Assembly (NCBI RefSeq): GCF_024198215.1
Contig: NZ_JAKCFA010000032.1
Coordinates: 44,454 to 108,453 of the forward strand
Length of the DNA: 64,000 bases
DNA from: Myxococcus qinghaiensis
Lineage (GTDB): Bacteria > Myxococcota > Myxococcia > Myxococcales > Myxococcaceae
Reading direction: 5' to 3'
Under the pieces are notes generated by a model. The model was not told the origin of the DNA. It searched no databases and was given only the letters and a program-made list of their open reading frames with translations. Shown piece after piece: positions 50,778 to 59,311 of the stretch. Position 1 is the stretch's first letter. The number at the start of each line of letters is the position of its first letter. The translations under genes were made by a program, and so were the position numbers.

Positions 50778-51518
50778 CTACCGCCGTACGCCGATGTTGA
50801 CGCCTGCCTGCAAGTCGATGAGCTGTCCCGGGGCCAGTCGCCTCGGGTTCTCGATTCCGTTGGCGGAGGCGATGCCCTGCCAGCTCGCGCCCTTGCCCTC
50901 GTTCGACGCGAGCCCCTGCACCGTCGAGCCCTCCGGCGCGGACTTCATGGGCGCCTCACCCGCTCCCTTGCCGCTGGGATTCGGACTGGTGCCCGCGGGA
51001 GGCTGCGTGGGCGCGAAGACGAAGGCGGTGATCTTCTGCTGTGCCAGGCTGAAGCTGACGCTGGCGCGCAGGGGGAGGCCCTCGGCGGAGAACAGCTCCA
51101 GCGACTCCTCCATCGACTCCATGATTCCGTCGAACTGGAAGCTGCCCCACAGGAAGCGCACTGCGGGCGGGACGAACTTGTCGCCCTCCTTCTTCGGAGT
51201 GATGAAGAAGGCCACCTTCGCGGTGAGCTTGCGCACGTCCTCCACCGCGTCGGATGCGCCCTCCGGCTGCCCCGTCACGTCGAACCAGAGCTGCACGCTC
51301 AGCTTGGTGGTGCCGGCGCCGACGAACTGCTGCGCGGGCGTGCCGCGCTGGTCTCCGCCACCGGAGGGCTGCTGCACCTGGTTGGCGTAGGCGACCTTGA
51401 GCGTCTCCGGGTTGAACTGCACCACGGTGGACGTGGTCTGCTCGTCAATCGGGTGCTCGAAGTTGGAGTCGAGCTGGAGGAGCTTCGCCTTCGCGAGCGG
51501 CGTGGCGTCGTCGGACAT
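50778..51518 (-). CDS. CIS hub/baseplate protein with LysM-like C-terminus (Afp7-like)
   Basis: A 246-aa protein with VVQFNPETLKVAYANQV near the N-terminus, a beta-rich central domain (TKLSVQLWFDVTG; PAVRFLWGSFQFDGIMESM), and a C-terminal LysM-like segment (about 204-242: ASWQGIASANGIENPRRLAPGQLIDL). This layout is that of Afp7/P2 gpX-type proteins that clamp the tube-hub junction. It lies three bases downstream of the second tube gene. Confidence 0.9.
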   Translation of the reverse strand: MSDDATPLAKAKLLQLDSNFEHPIDEQTTSTVVQFNPETLKVAYANQVQQPSGGGDQRGTPAQQFVGAGTTKLSVQLWFDVTGQPEGASDAVEDVRKLTAKVAFFITPKKEGDKFVPPAVRFLWGSFQFDGIMESMEESLELFSAEGLPLRASVSFSLAQQKITAFVFAPTQPPAGTSPNPSGKGAGEAPMKSAPEGSTVQGLASNEGKGASWQGIASANGIENPRRLAPGQLIDLQAGVNIGVRR

Positions 51519-51521
51519 GGC

Positions 51522-52001
51522 TCAGGCGCCTCCGGCCTTGCGGGTGAGGGACTCGTAGGCGATTTGGAGCTCCTCGATGGCGACCATGCCGTCCTTCGCG
51601 TTGAGCGGAGGCGCCTTGAGCTTCACGGGCAGGCAGCGCGACAGGATGAAGCGCGCGCGCTCCTTGCGCTCCAGCGCGGGGCCGAACATCACGACCTCCG
51701 CGCTGGCGCGCAGCCGGGGACGGGTCCTCAGGATTTCGAACCACCGCCACAAGTCGTCATTGGCCGTCATCCCGCGCTTGAGCGTGAGCTGACCGAAGTT
51801 GTACGCGCCGGTGAGGCGAATCTGCCGACCGTTGTTGCCGCCCTCGCGAATCGTCTTCACGTCCATGGTCATCTCCAGGCCGTCGCACTCGGAGAACGCG
51901 GCGAAGCACGCCTTGGGCGTGACGTCCGGGATGGAGATCTCCACCGCGAAGGCGAAGGCGATGAAGGGGTCGATGACCGTCTCGTCCTCGGTCGTGGCCA
52001 T
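51522..52001 (-). CDS. Second tail tube protein (T4 gp19-like, Afp5-like initiator)
   Basis: A 159-aa tube-fold protein: an early FAFAVEISIPDVTPKACFAA, FSECDGLEMTMDVKTIREGG, NFGQLTLKRGMTANDDLWRWF and a C-terminal IEELQIAYESL. These match the gp19-like tube proteins. It differs from the major tube protein at 54796 by insertions. Being next to the LysM and hub genes, it is probably the tube initiator that joins the inner tube to the spike complex. It starts three bases after the second sheath-like gene. Confidence 0.88.
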   Translation of the reverse strand: MATTEDETVIDPFIAFAFAVEISIPDVTPKACFAAFSECDGLEMTMDVKTIREGGNNGRQIRLTGAYNFGQLTLKRGMTANDDLWRWFEILRTRPRLRASAEVVMFGPALERKERARFILSRCLPVKLKAPPLNAKDGMVAIEELQIAYESLTRKAGGA

Positions 52002-52004
52002 GAG

Positions 52005-54794
52005 CTAACGCGCCTCCGTGACGAGCCCGCGGTCGCCGCTCTGGACGAGCCGCACGTTGAGGAAGGTGAGGGGTTGAGAGGGCGCCACGCGCAGGTCCAC
52101 GTAGAAACGCCCCTGCTCGACGAGGGAGGGCGTGTTCAGCTCGGCGCCGGCCACGACCTGGAATGCGCCGTCGCGTGTCTTGCCGGCGAAGGCTCCCCGG
52201 ACGAAGAGGTCTCCCAGCAGCGATTCGAAGTCGCGCTGCACCCGGCGACGGAAGCTGGCGTCATTGGGCTCGAAGACATACGTGGCACCCAGGCGCAGCG
52301 CCGCGCGTCGCAGCAGTGACAGCAGCCTGCGGACGTGGATGGGACGCAGGTCCGGGTCCGTGGCCAGGGTGTCGGCGGACAGGGTGAGGAAGGCGCGCGG
52401 CTCCTGGCGCACCACGTTGATCTGCGCCTCCTGCAAGTCCAGCCACCACTCGCGGCCCATGGCGGGGCTCAGCGCCACCACGCCAGTCCAAGGCTCGTTG
52501 GCCGGAGCCACCCAGGCCCCGCGCTCCAGTGCGCGCCGTGCGAGCACGCCGCACGCGGTGCCATCCGGAGGCATGCGCCGAGGCTCCGCGGGCTTGTTCT
52601 CCTCGGAGACGAAGGTCCACGGATGGTAGAGCGCGCCATGCGACAGCGCCGCGTCCTCCGCGAAGCCGAGCGGCGCAACTCCATCCTCCTCCGAGCCCAG
52701 GGGCGACTGCAGGGCGCTGGCATGCGCGAGCGCGTCTTCCTCGCGGTAGTGCTCGGGAAGGGACAGCACGGCCAGCAGGTCCCCGCGAGCACGCGCCATG
52801 CGCACGAGCGAACGCTGCACCGCGAACAGGGGCCCCACGTCGTAGGACGACGCAGGCAGCACCTGCCACCGAGCGGGCGGCGACACGCTGACGGCCACGC
52901 CAGGAGTCCAGGGCCCGATGATGCCGGCACGCTCCGCGCGGACGCGGTGGTAGCGAGTGCCCGGCGTGCGTCCGTACAGCGTGCGCGTGGTGAGCGGCCC
53001 TCGATACAGCACGGCCGCGTCGCTGAAGTCCGGGCGCAGCGCCTCCTCCAGCACGTATTCGATTCCCGTGCCCGGCAGCGTCGCCCAGGTCAGGGTGAAG
53101 GGCTGTCCGGACGTGGGCTCCGGAGGTGAGGCGACCAGCGGCGCGGGCGCGGGCGGCGGCTCGTAGGCGCAGTCGAGGAACGTGCCCCAGTCCGGCTCGG
53201 GCAGCGGCTCATTCGGCGCGGGCGGTGGAACTGGCGGCCTGCCCGTGCGCACCCAGGCGCGATGGATGGCGTCCGGCGCGGCCACCAGCGTCGCATCCAG
53301 CCGGTCCATGACGGCGTGGAGGCCCTTGAGCGCGCGAGGGCGGCTGCTCTGGTAGCGCAGGAAGTCCGCCTGCGCCGGAAGGGCCTCGATGCTCAGGGAC
53401 TTCAGGTCCGCATCCAGGAAGAGGTCCGCGTCGAAGGCCGCGAGCCCGTCTCTCGTCAGCGAGTCCCCCGCGGGCGGCGTGCAGCCCACGTAGAAAGTGG
53501 GCGAGTCCGACAGGCCAAGCGGAATGGAGAACGCCTCGCCCTGCGCCCCGGGGCCCGCGAGCGGGAAGCGGCTGCTCGGGATGCCCTGGCGCCAGTCGCT
53601 CGGCAGCCGCTCTTCGGGAAGCCGCGAGGGAAGCGTCTCCGCGTCCTCGAACCGGGCCCGCTCGGTGTCCGTGGGCAGCGCGGCCCAGTGGCGCGGATGA
53701 CTGGGGCAGAAGCCGAGCCGCTCCAACTGCGCGGGCTGCTCCGCGCTCCGCCGCGTCCACAGGCCCAGTGTCAGTCGCTCACACCAGGCCGGCGCGGAGC
53801 TCACGGCCCCGGGTGTGGACGTCCGCACTCGCGAGGCGACACCGGAGACCTGCACCGAGCCCGCGCCCACCTGGCCCAGGACGACGGACTCCACCAGGAG
53901 CCAGTGCTCACCGAGGGACGCCTCCACCAATCGCAGCACCGAGCCCGGAGGAGGGGCTGCTTCCGGCGTCACGCTCAACGTGAGCGTGAGGACACGAGGC
54001 GCCTCGCCCGGCCCCAAGTCCACCAGTGCCGTGGCCCCGAGCGACACGACGTCCCCCTCTCCTCGGGACCACGACACGGTGGGCAAAGTGGTCGGCGCCA
54101 CGCTCGACTCCAGCCACCGGGCCTTCGTCGTGCGCAAGCGCACCGTCACACGTCGGGGCGCGGGTCCGGAGAAGGACGCGGTCGCCTCCTGGCCCACGGC
54201 CTCCACCGACTCCACGGGCACCAGCAGCGCGCACGCGGTGCCATCGAACCCGACGCGCAGCAAATCGCCCACCGCCACGCCTCCCGAGGCCGTCACCACG
54301 AGCGTCGCCTCGCCACTCCCGGTGGCGCTCCAGTCCACCAGGTCCACCAGCTCGCGATGGATGGACGCCGCCACGCGCACCGGGTCCGACCAGCTTCCCT
54401 CCGAGCGGGCCCGTGCGAGCGCCGCGCTCACCACGCCACCTTCCGAGCAGCGCAGCAGGCCCGGGACGGGGAAGGTGTTGGACTTCGCGTCGGGCCCCGC
54501 CACGCGGACGACCCAGCAGCGCCGTCCTCCGTTGCGGAAGAACGCGCGCACCGCCGAGGCCAGGTGCCCCTGCACGGGCTCTCCGCGCTCGGCGTCCCAT
54601 GCGAGCAGCGGGGCCTCGCCGAACACCGCCTCGAAGTCCGCCACGTCCTCCACCGCCACCGGCACGTGCAGGGGGCCGGAGGAGGCGAAGCCGACGAATG
54701 CGCCCACGTCCATCCGAGGCAGCGCGTCCACGACGGACGGTGCCTGGATTTCGAAGCGCAAGCCGGGGAGGCGTCTGGCGGCGGGGCGGCTCAC
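52005..54794 (-). CDS. Giant second sheath-like protein with FN3-like insertion
   Basis: A 929-aa protein from GTG 54794, one base after the tube stop (GGAG is close upstream). The N-terminal LRFEIQAPSVVDALPRMDVGAFVGFASSGP and VAVEDVADFEAVFG, followed by FFRNGGRRCWVVRVAG, match contractile sheath starts. The C-terminal 150 residues (TLSADTLATDPDLRPIHVRRLLSLLRRAALRL, YVFEPNDASFRRRVQRDFESLL) match the sheath C-domain. Between them are about 400 extra residues, including a Pro-rich linker and an FN3-like beta-sandwich (about 545-636, ATLPGTGIEYVLEEA and PGTRYHRVRAERAG). Normal sheaths are 350-650 residues. This may be a baseplate-proximal sheath variant carrying an exposed domain (Afp3/4 position). 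Confidence 0.78.
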   Translation of the reverse strand: MSRPAARRLPGLRFEIQAPSVVDALPRMDVGAFVGFASSGPLHVPVAVEDVADFEAVFGEAPLLAWDAERGEPVQGHLASAVRAFFRNGGRRCWVVRVAGPDAKSNTFPVPGLLRCSEGGVVSAALARARSEGSWSDPVRVAASIHRELVDLVDWSATGSGEATLVVTASGGVAVGDLLRVGFDGTACALLVPVESVEAVGQEATASFSGPAPRRVTVRLRTTKARWLESSVAPTTLPTVSWSRGEGDVVSLGATALVDLGPGEAPRVLTLTLSVTPEAAPPPGSVLRLVEASLGEHWLLVESVVLGQVGAGSVQVSGVASRVRTSTPGAVSSAPAWCERLTLGLWTRRSAEQPAQLERLGFCPSHPRHWAALPTDTERARFEDAETLPSRLPEERLPSDWRQGIPSSRFPLAGPGAQGEAFSIPLGLSDSPTFYVGCTPPAGDSLTRDGLAAFDADLFLDADLKSLSIEALPAQADFLRYQSSRPRALKGLHAVMDRLDATLVAAPDAIHRAWVRTGRPPVPPPAPNEPLPEPDWGTFLDCAYEPPPAPAPLVASPPEPTSGQPFTLTWATLPGTGIEYVLEEALRPDFSDAAVLYRGPLTTRTLYGRTPGTRYHRVRAERAGIIGPWTPGVAVSVSPPARWQVLPASSYDVGPLFAVQRSLVRMARARGDLLAVLSLPEHYREEDALAHASALQSPLGSEEDGVAPLGFAEDAALSHGALYHPWTFVSEENKPAEPRRMPPDGTACGVLARRALERGAWVAPANEPWTGVVALSPAMGREWWLDLQEAQINVVRQEPRAFLTLSADTLATDPDLRPIHVRRLLSLLRRAALRLGATYVFEPNDASFRRRVQRDFESLLGDLFVRGAFAGKTRDGAFQVVAGAELNTPSLVEQGRFYVDLRVAPSQPLTFLNVRLVQSGDRGLVTEAR

Positions 54795-54795
54795 G

Positions 54796-55251
54796 TCACT
54801 CCATCTCCAGGCGCTCGTACGCGATGGTGAGCTCCTCGATGGCCACGTCCGTTCCCTTCGCGTTGAAGGGGCCGCTGACGTGCTTGATGATGCGCGCGCG
54901 CAAGAGCTTCCACGTCTGCACCACCGCGGTGTGGTCCTCGTTCTGGAGCTGGATGGTGACGGTGCGCAGCGCGTTGGACTCGCCGTTGCGCAGCTGGTCC
55001 AGCCACTTGTAGAGGCTGAGCGAGCCAATCACCCCGCGCTTCATGGTGACGTCCGTCGCCTTGTTCAGGCCCGTGATTTTCCGGACGCTGTTCTCCTTCT
55101 CGTTGCCGTTGCGGTACTCCGCGACGGTGACCTCCATGCCCACGTTGGAGATCTCCTGGAAGCCCGCGTCGGGGCCCTCGGTGCCGTTGCCGGCGCCCAG
55201 GTCGACCAGGAAGTTGAACTGCACATAGGGGCGATCACGAAAGACAGCCAT
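54796..55251 (-). CDS. Major tail tube protein (T4 gp19-like, Afp1-like)
   Basis: A 151-aa tube protein with the family pattern: RDRPYVQFNFLVDLG, FQEISNVGMEVTVAEYRNGN, KITGLNKATDVTMKRGVIGS, LDQLRNG and a C-terminal VAIEELTIAYERLE. The last motif is almost identical to that of the second tube gene. It would form the inner tube that carries cargo. GGAG lies eight bases before the ATG at 55251; the gene starts 18 bases after the sheath stop. Standard length. Confidence 0.92.
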   Translation of the reverse strand: MAVFRDRPYVQFNFLVDLGAGNGTEGPDAGFQEISNVGMEVTVAEYRNGNEKENSVRKITGLNKATDVTMKRGVIGSLSLYKWLDQLRNGESNALRTVTIQLQNEDHTAVVQTWKLLRARIIKHVSGPFNAKGTDVAIEELTIAYERLEME

Positions 55252-55269
55252 GGGTGGTCTCCAGAGGGA

Positions 55270-57234
55270 TTACTTCCGGTCGCCGGTCCACTGACCGATG
55301 CGGAAGATGACGAACTCGGCCGGACGCAGCGGCGCCACGCCGATGAGGCAGACCAGCCGACCGTTATCCAGGTCGTTCTGGCTCATGGTGCTGCGGTCGC
55401 ACTTCACGAAGTACGCCTTCTCCGGCTTCTCTCCGAGCAGCGCGCCCTGCTGCCACTCATTGAGCATGAAGTCTTCGATGGTGCGCCGCACATTGGCCCA
55501 GAGCTGCTCGCCGTTCGGCTCGAACACCGCCCACTGCGTCCCCTTGTCGATGGAGCGCTCCAGGTAGGCGAAGTACCGCCGCAGGTTGACGTACTTCCAC
55601 TCCGGGTCCGACGACGTCGTGCGCGCGCCCCACAGCCGGTTGCCGCGGCCCTCGAAGTAGCGGAACGCGTTGATGCCCTCCGGGTTGAGCACCTCCTGCT
55701 GCGCCTTGCTCAGGTTCGTCTCGAAGCCGAGCGCCAGGTTGACGACTTCGTTGGCGGGGGCCTTGTAGACGGCGCGGTTGACGTCGTTGCGCGCGTAGAT
55801 GCCCGCCACGAAGCCGCTGGGCGGCAGGAAGATGGGCTGGCGCGTGACGGGGTCCAGCACCTTCACCCATGGGTAATAGAGCGCCGCGTAGCTGGTATCG
55901 ATTTTCGCGCGCAGCGCCCGCACCTGCCCGAGCGTCTGGCCATTGCCGCTGTCCAACACGGCGATGCGGTACTTCATCCGCTGCGCATGGGAGATGAGCA
56001 GGTTGATGATGGTGGCGGAGTTGGCGCCGTAGCCGTTCTCGTGGCCGAACGTCGAGCCCGGCGCGGCGACGATGGAGATGTCCTCCAGGTCCTCGAAGTG
56101 GAACAGGCCCGTCTTGCGCGTCGTGTTGGGGACCTGCTGGCCCTTGTAGTCGTCGGCGGTGGGGCGCATGCCGTCGCTGCCGCCCTTGAGCAGCACCTCC
56201 AGCGAGCGCTGTGACTCGGGCGAGTCCGGGTCCTCCAGCGCCGAGTCCAGCGGCGGGCTCATGATGGGGCTGGCGAGGCTGGCATCCAGGAAGGCGCTCA
56301 GCACCTCCACGCCGTCATCCAGGTCCTGCGTGGAGATGATGATGGGGACGTCGCGGTTCTTCGATGGCTCGTCCGCGTCGTAGCCGAAGCGCGCGGACAG
56401 CGAGTCCGCCGCGCCGCTGCGCGTGTGCGCCGGGTCCAGGGCCAGGCCGTCCCACGTCTGCGCGGAGGCCGGGTCATCCATGGGGATGGCCGTCACGGCG
56501 ACGGTGACGACGCGAATCTCGAAGCCCGCGTTTTCCTGCAAGGACGCGAGGAAGAGGGGGCTTCCGGCGCCGCCGGTGAACTTCCAGTCCTGCGCGTCCT
56601 CGTCCCACGTGGCCAGGTAGAACTCGCCGGTGCCCACAGGGCTGGAGATGGGGGACTTGATGTCGCGGATGAGCACCACGTCGCGCGCCAGGAGGGCGCC
56701 CACGCGCGGCGTGCCTTCCTCGAAGGAGAGGACGTTCTGGCCCACGCGCAGGGAGAAGCGCACGCGCAGGTTGCCGGCAGAGCCCGGGAAGCGCGCCGTC
56801 AGTGACAGCGTCTCCGTCTTGGGGTTCGCGCTCGAGTCCAGGAGCGCGCGGGCGTGGCCGTCGTTGTACTCGGTGGAGACGGCGGTGCCCGCGCCCAGGT
56901 CGATGGTGGTGTCGAGGCCCGTGTAGAGCGCGTCGTCGGGACGGCGGAAGGCGCGGCTGATGTAGAGCCGTTTGCCACCTTCCTCGAAGAAGGCGCGCGC
57001 CCCGTGCCAGGTGTAGTTGTGCAGCGTGACGTCGTCGGTGAAGGTGAGCTGTCGGCGGTTGCCGTAGATGCGCTCGAACTCCACCACGCTGGTGATGAGC
57101 TCGGGCTCCAGCTCCACGGGCCCGTAGCGGGTGGGACCGATGAAGCCGGTGGTGGTGGTGCTCACGCCCTCGATGGACTTCGAGCGGAAGCTGGTCTCTT
57201 CGACGAATACACCGGGAGCGAGATATTCAGGCAT
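55270..57234 (-). CDS. Contractile tail sheath protein (Afp2/3-like)
   Basis: A 654-aa sheath protein. The N-terminus EYLAPGVFVEETSFRSKSIEGVSTTTTGFIG is the classic sheath start. Mid-region insertion domains (about 120-370) are likely surface-exposed. The C-terminal core includes ATIINLLISHAQRMKYRIAVLDS, TSYAALYYPWVKVLDP, PPSGFVAGIYARNDVNRAVYKAPANE, RNRLWGARTTSSDPEWKYVNLRRYFAYLERSI and VKCDRSTMSQNDLDNGRL. These cover sheath domains and the C-terminal arm used in the handshake network. The gene lies ten bases after the 57245 gene. Confidence 0.95.
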   Translation of the reverse strand: MPEYLAPGVFVEETSFRSKSIEGVSTTTTGFIGPTRYGPVELEPELITSVVEFERIYGNRRQLTFTDDVTLHNYTWHGARAFFEEGGKRLYISRAFRRPDDALYTGLDTTIDLGAGTAVSTEYNDGHARALLDSSANPKTETLSLTARFPGSAGNLRVRFSLRVGQNVLSFEEGTPRVGALLARDVVLIRDIKSPISSPVGTGEFYLATWDEDAQDWKFTGGAGSPLFLASLQENAGFEIRVVTVAVTAIPMDDPASAQTWDGLALDPAHTRSGAADSLSARFGYDADEPSKNRDVPIIISTQDLDDGVEVLSAFLDASLASPIMSPPLDSALEDPDSPESQRSLEVLLKGGSDGMRPTADDYKGQQVPNTTRKTGLFHFEDLEDISIVAAPGSTFGHENGYGANSATIINLLISHAQRMKYRIAVLDSGNGQTLGQVRALRAKIDTSYAALYYPWVKVLDPVTRQPIFLPPSGFVAGIYARNDVNRAVYKAPANEVVNLALGFETNLSKAQQEVLNPEGINAFRYFEGRGNRLWGARTTSSDPEWKYVNLRRYFAYLERSIDKGTQWAVFEPNGEQLWANVRRTIEDFMLNEWQQGALLGEKPEKAYFVKCDRSTMSQNDLDNGRLVCLIGVAPLRPAEFVIFRIGQWTGDRK

Positions 57235-57244
57235 CGGTCATTTC

Positions 57245-58141
57245 CTAGGGAGGTGAACCCGTGGGGGTGATCCACAGCCGGGAGGCAGGCGCATCCTGGG
57301 TGCGCAGGACGAGCTCCTGGCCGTAGCGCAGCGTTGGCTCGAGCAGCGCCTGGGGGCTGCCCGTGTCCGCCCACACCCCCGCCGGGGGTTGGGACAGCGT
57401 GGTGCACACGTCCGGCAGCGCCGTCCCAGGTGCGCGGTAGTCATGATGGACGCGGAGCTGAAGCGGCCAGGTCTGCTCCAACAGCGGAGGCCCCGGAGGC
57501 AGGCTGGACGCGTCCACGGGCGAGCCGGGAGCGAAGTCCACGGGGGCCGGGTACGGGAAGAACAGCGCCAGCCGTCCGCGCTCATCCGTCATGCCGCGCG
57601 CGGTGACGCCACCATCGGAGGTGAGCTCCACCAGTGCCCAGGAAGCGGGAGCCTTCGCCTTGGTGTCCCACAGCTCCGCGCGCACCACGGCCATGGGCAC
57701 GGCGCTCTGTCGCGTGGGCGCGGAGAAGAGCGGCACGGAGGGCGCTGGCGGCGACAGGGGCGAAGGCGGGGAGGCGACGCAGTCGAGCGAGAAGAGTCCT
57801 CGATGCGGAAGCTCCGCGCGGAAGGAGCACGAGAGGAAGCGGTCCAGGCTGTCGTGCACTTCGATGGTGTACGGGCGGCGCGAGGGGAGGGCGGCCCACC
57901 ACGCGTCGTCTCCGGCGTGCTCGCCGCCGAACTCCAGGTCTCGCAGTCCGGGCAGGTTCATCAGCAGATGGATGCCCGAGCGGTTGACCACGGACTCGCG
58001 GCGCAACGAGGGCTGTCCCACGGGGAACGCGCTGACGCGCAGTCCTTCGCTCACCCATGCCCCGGTGGCTTCGTCGCGGAAGCGGATGCCGAGCGGGGCC
58101 ACGCGCGACACGTGCTCGAGGACGTGGATGGCGGGCCTCAT
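57245..58141 (-). CDS. eCIS-linked unknown, between terminator and sheath genes
   Basis: A 298-aa protein coupled to the terminator gene by an ATGA overlap (start 58141). It begins IHVLEHVSRVAPLGIRFRDE, contains LNLP-like strands (IHLLMNLPGLRDLEFG), a Pro/Ser-rich linker near 130-145, and a carboxypeptidase-regulatory-like beta region (WALVELTSDGGVTARGMTDERGRLALFFPY). That segment resembles a transthyretin/CarboxypepD_reg-type sandwich. No signal peptide or catalytic residues. Proteins of this kind next to Cis16 genes are seen in some eCIS loci; a cap or collar role is inference. Confidence 0.6.
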   Translation of the reverse strand: MRPAIHVLEHVSRVAPLGIRFRDEATGAWVSEGLRVSAFPVGQPSLRRESVVNRSGIHLLMNLPGLRDLEFGGEHAGDDAWWAALPSRRPYTIEVHDSLDRFLSCSFRAELPHRGLFSLDCVASPPSPLSPPAPSVPLFSAPTRQSAVPMAVVRAELWDTKAKAPASWALVELTSDGGVTARGMTDERGRLALFFPYPAPVDFAPGSPVDASSLPPGPPLLEQTWPLQLRVHHDYRAPGTALPDVCTTLSQPPAGVWADTGSPQALLEPTLRYGQELVLRTQDAPASRLWITPTGSPP

Positions 58142-58731
58142 CGCTCTGTCACCTTTCCGGGCGACAGCACGCGCGTCTGGACGGGGCCGGCTTCCTCATC
58201 GGCGATGGCGGACTCGATGCCGACCATGCGCGCGACGTAAGAGGCGGAGACCTGGATGTTCGGCTTGCCGGGCTCCCAGACGTTGAGCATGTCCTGGATG
58301 CTCAGCGGCTCGTAGACGACGGTGACTGTTTCATCCGGGAGGAAGGTGTCTGTCTCGGGTGTGCCGTAGTGATTGAGGAAGCTGGCGGTGAGGGTGGGCG
58401 TGTCCTCGAGCTGGCGCATGGCCCAGCCGAGGAGCCGGTGTTGCTTGGCGGCGGACTTCGCCCAGGGGGTGAGCAGGTAGTAGAGGTCGACGGGGAGGGG
58501 CCGGCGGGTGCGGCGTCCCTGCGAGTCGAGTCGACCGGGAAGGTTGCGGCGCGTGGTGCTGGGGGTGACGCGGAAGAGGAAGAGGGAGATGCCCTCGTCC
58601 ATGGGGGCCTTGAAGTCGGAGGCCTGGTAGAGGCGGAACTTCGCGCCCTCGAACTCAGGCTTCGGGCAGGACTGCTCCAGCAAGGCCAGGAGGGCTTGTC
58701 CTACCGCTGGTATCGCCGCGTACGTCGCCAC
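58138..58731 (-). CDS. Tail terminator/cap protein, DUF4255 (Pvc16-like N-domain)
   Basis: A 197-aa DUF4255-type protein starting at GTG 58731 (AGG nearby upstream). Motifs: AIPAVGQALLALLEQSCP, GISLFLFRVTPSTTRRNL, PLPVDLYYLLTPWAKSAAKQHRLLGWAMRQLED, and a C-terminal LSIQDMLNVWEPGKPNIQVSASYVARMVG. This family caps the tube and sheath at the head-distal end. It is the first gene of the structural operon: everything downstream on the minus strand follows with short gaps or overlaps. The upstream stretch is gene-free for about 460 bases. Confidence 0.92.
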   Translation of the reverse strand: MATYAAIPAVGQALLALLEQSCPKPEFEGAKFRLYQASDFKAPMDEGISLFLFRVTPSTTRRNLPGRLDSQGRRTRRPLPVDLYYLLTPWAKSAAKQHRLLGWAMRQLEDTPTLTASFLNHYGTPETDTFLPDETVTVVYEPLSIQDMLNVWEPGKPNIQVSASYVARMVGIESAIADEEAGPVQTRVLSPGKVTER

Positions 58732-59193
58732 CGACCTGTGCCCCCAGCGCTGACATCAGCCCTCCACCCACACCCCCATGGTGCGGCGGGAAGGTCAGGG
58801 GCTGGACAGCAACGGGCGTGCCCACGCGGTGAAGTGCGCGCGCTTGAGTGATCCCAGCCACTTGAGTGGCGGGGTGAGCACACGCGCCGGGCCAGGGCGG
58901 ATGAATTGCTCCACGGGGTTGAGCGGAACCTCGCGGAATCGTTGCGAAGTCAGGGGTGGATAAAATGGTCCACCCGATTGGGTCGTCGAAGTCCGACCTC
59001 GTGTTCGCCGCGCCGAGCGACACAGGTCGTCACGCCGGATGCCCCACGTTCCTGGGATGGACGAGCCCGCATCGCCGCCGCCATCGTTTGAACCCGCCAC
59101 AAGCAGGGCTGGATTCACGACACGGGAGGCTCGAATGAAAGCGATTGGAGCGAGGGTGTTGCTGGTGTTGGGAGTGGCCGCGCCTTGGGATGC
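58732..59193. promoter_or_regulatory. Intergenic region upstream of the eCIS operon, with inverted repeats
   Basis: A region of about 460 bases with no conserved gene, on the 5-prime side of the eCIS operon. It contains a palindrome GCCACTTGAGTGGC (58857-58870) with a direct repeat CTTGAGTG at 58843-58850 and 58861-58868, and a perfect seven-base inverted repeat GGGTGGA/TCCACCC (58954-58975) whose loop holds TAAAATGG. These resemble operators more than terminators. It is the only long gap before the minus-strand eCIS block, so its promoter is expected here; I cannot place -10/-35 boxes with confidence. A short plus-strand open frame near 59135 lies at its right end. Confidence 0.4.
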
Positions 59194-59311
59194 TCAAGGC
59201 ATGGTTTCGGCCGAAGCCGGAGTGGCCTGTCCCTGCGGGAGCTTCTTCAGCAGGTCGATGTTCTGGGAGGCGACGGACATCAGCACCCCAGCGATGTGCT
59301 TTCCGACATAG
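59135..59311 (+). pseudogene. Possible 5-prime remnant of a secreted-protein gene
   Basis: GGGAGG precedes an ATG at 59135 by five bases, and the first 20 residues (KAIGARVLLVLGVAAP) read as a signal peptide. After about 20 codons the frame runs into the antisense 3-prime end of the minus-strand gene at 59194 and has no family-like sequence. It could be the decapitated start of a lost gene, or chance. Confidence 0.25.

Noticed and set aside
22158..58731. Type VI secretion system
   Set aside because: No TssB/TssC split sheath, ClpV, or TssJLM membrane complex; a single-chain sheath, gp19-like tubes, DUF4255 and an Afp15-like ATPase point to eCIS.
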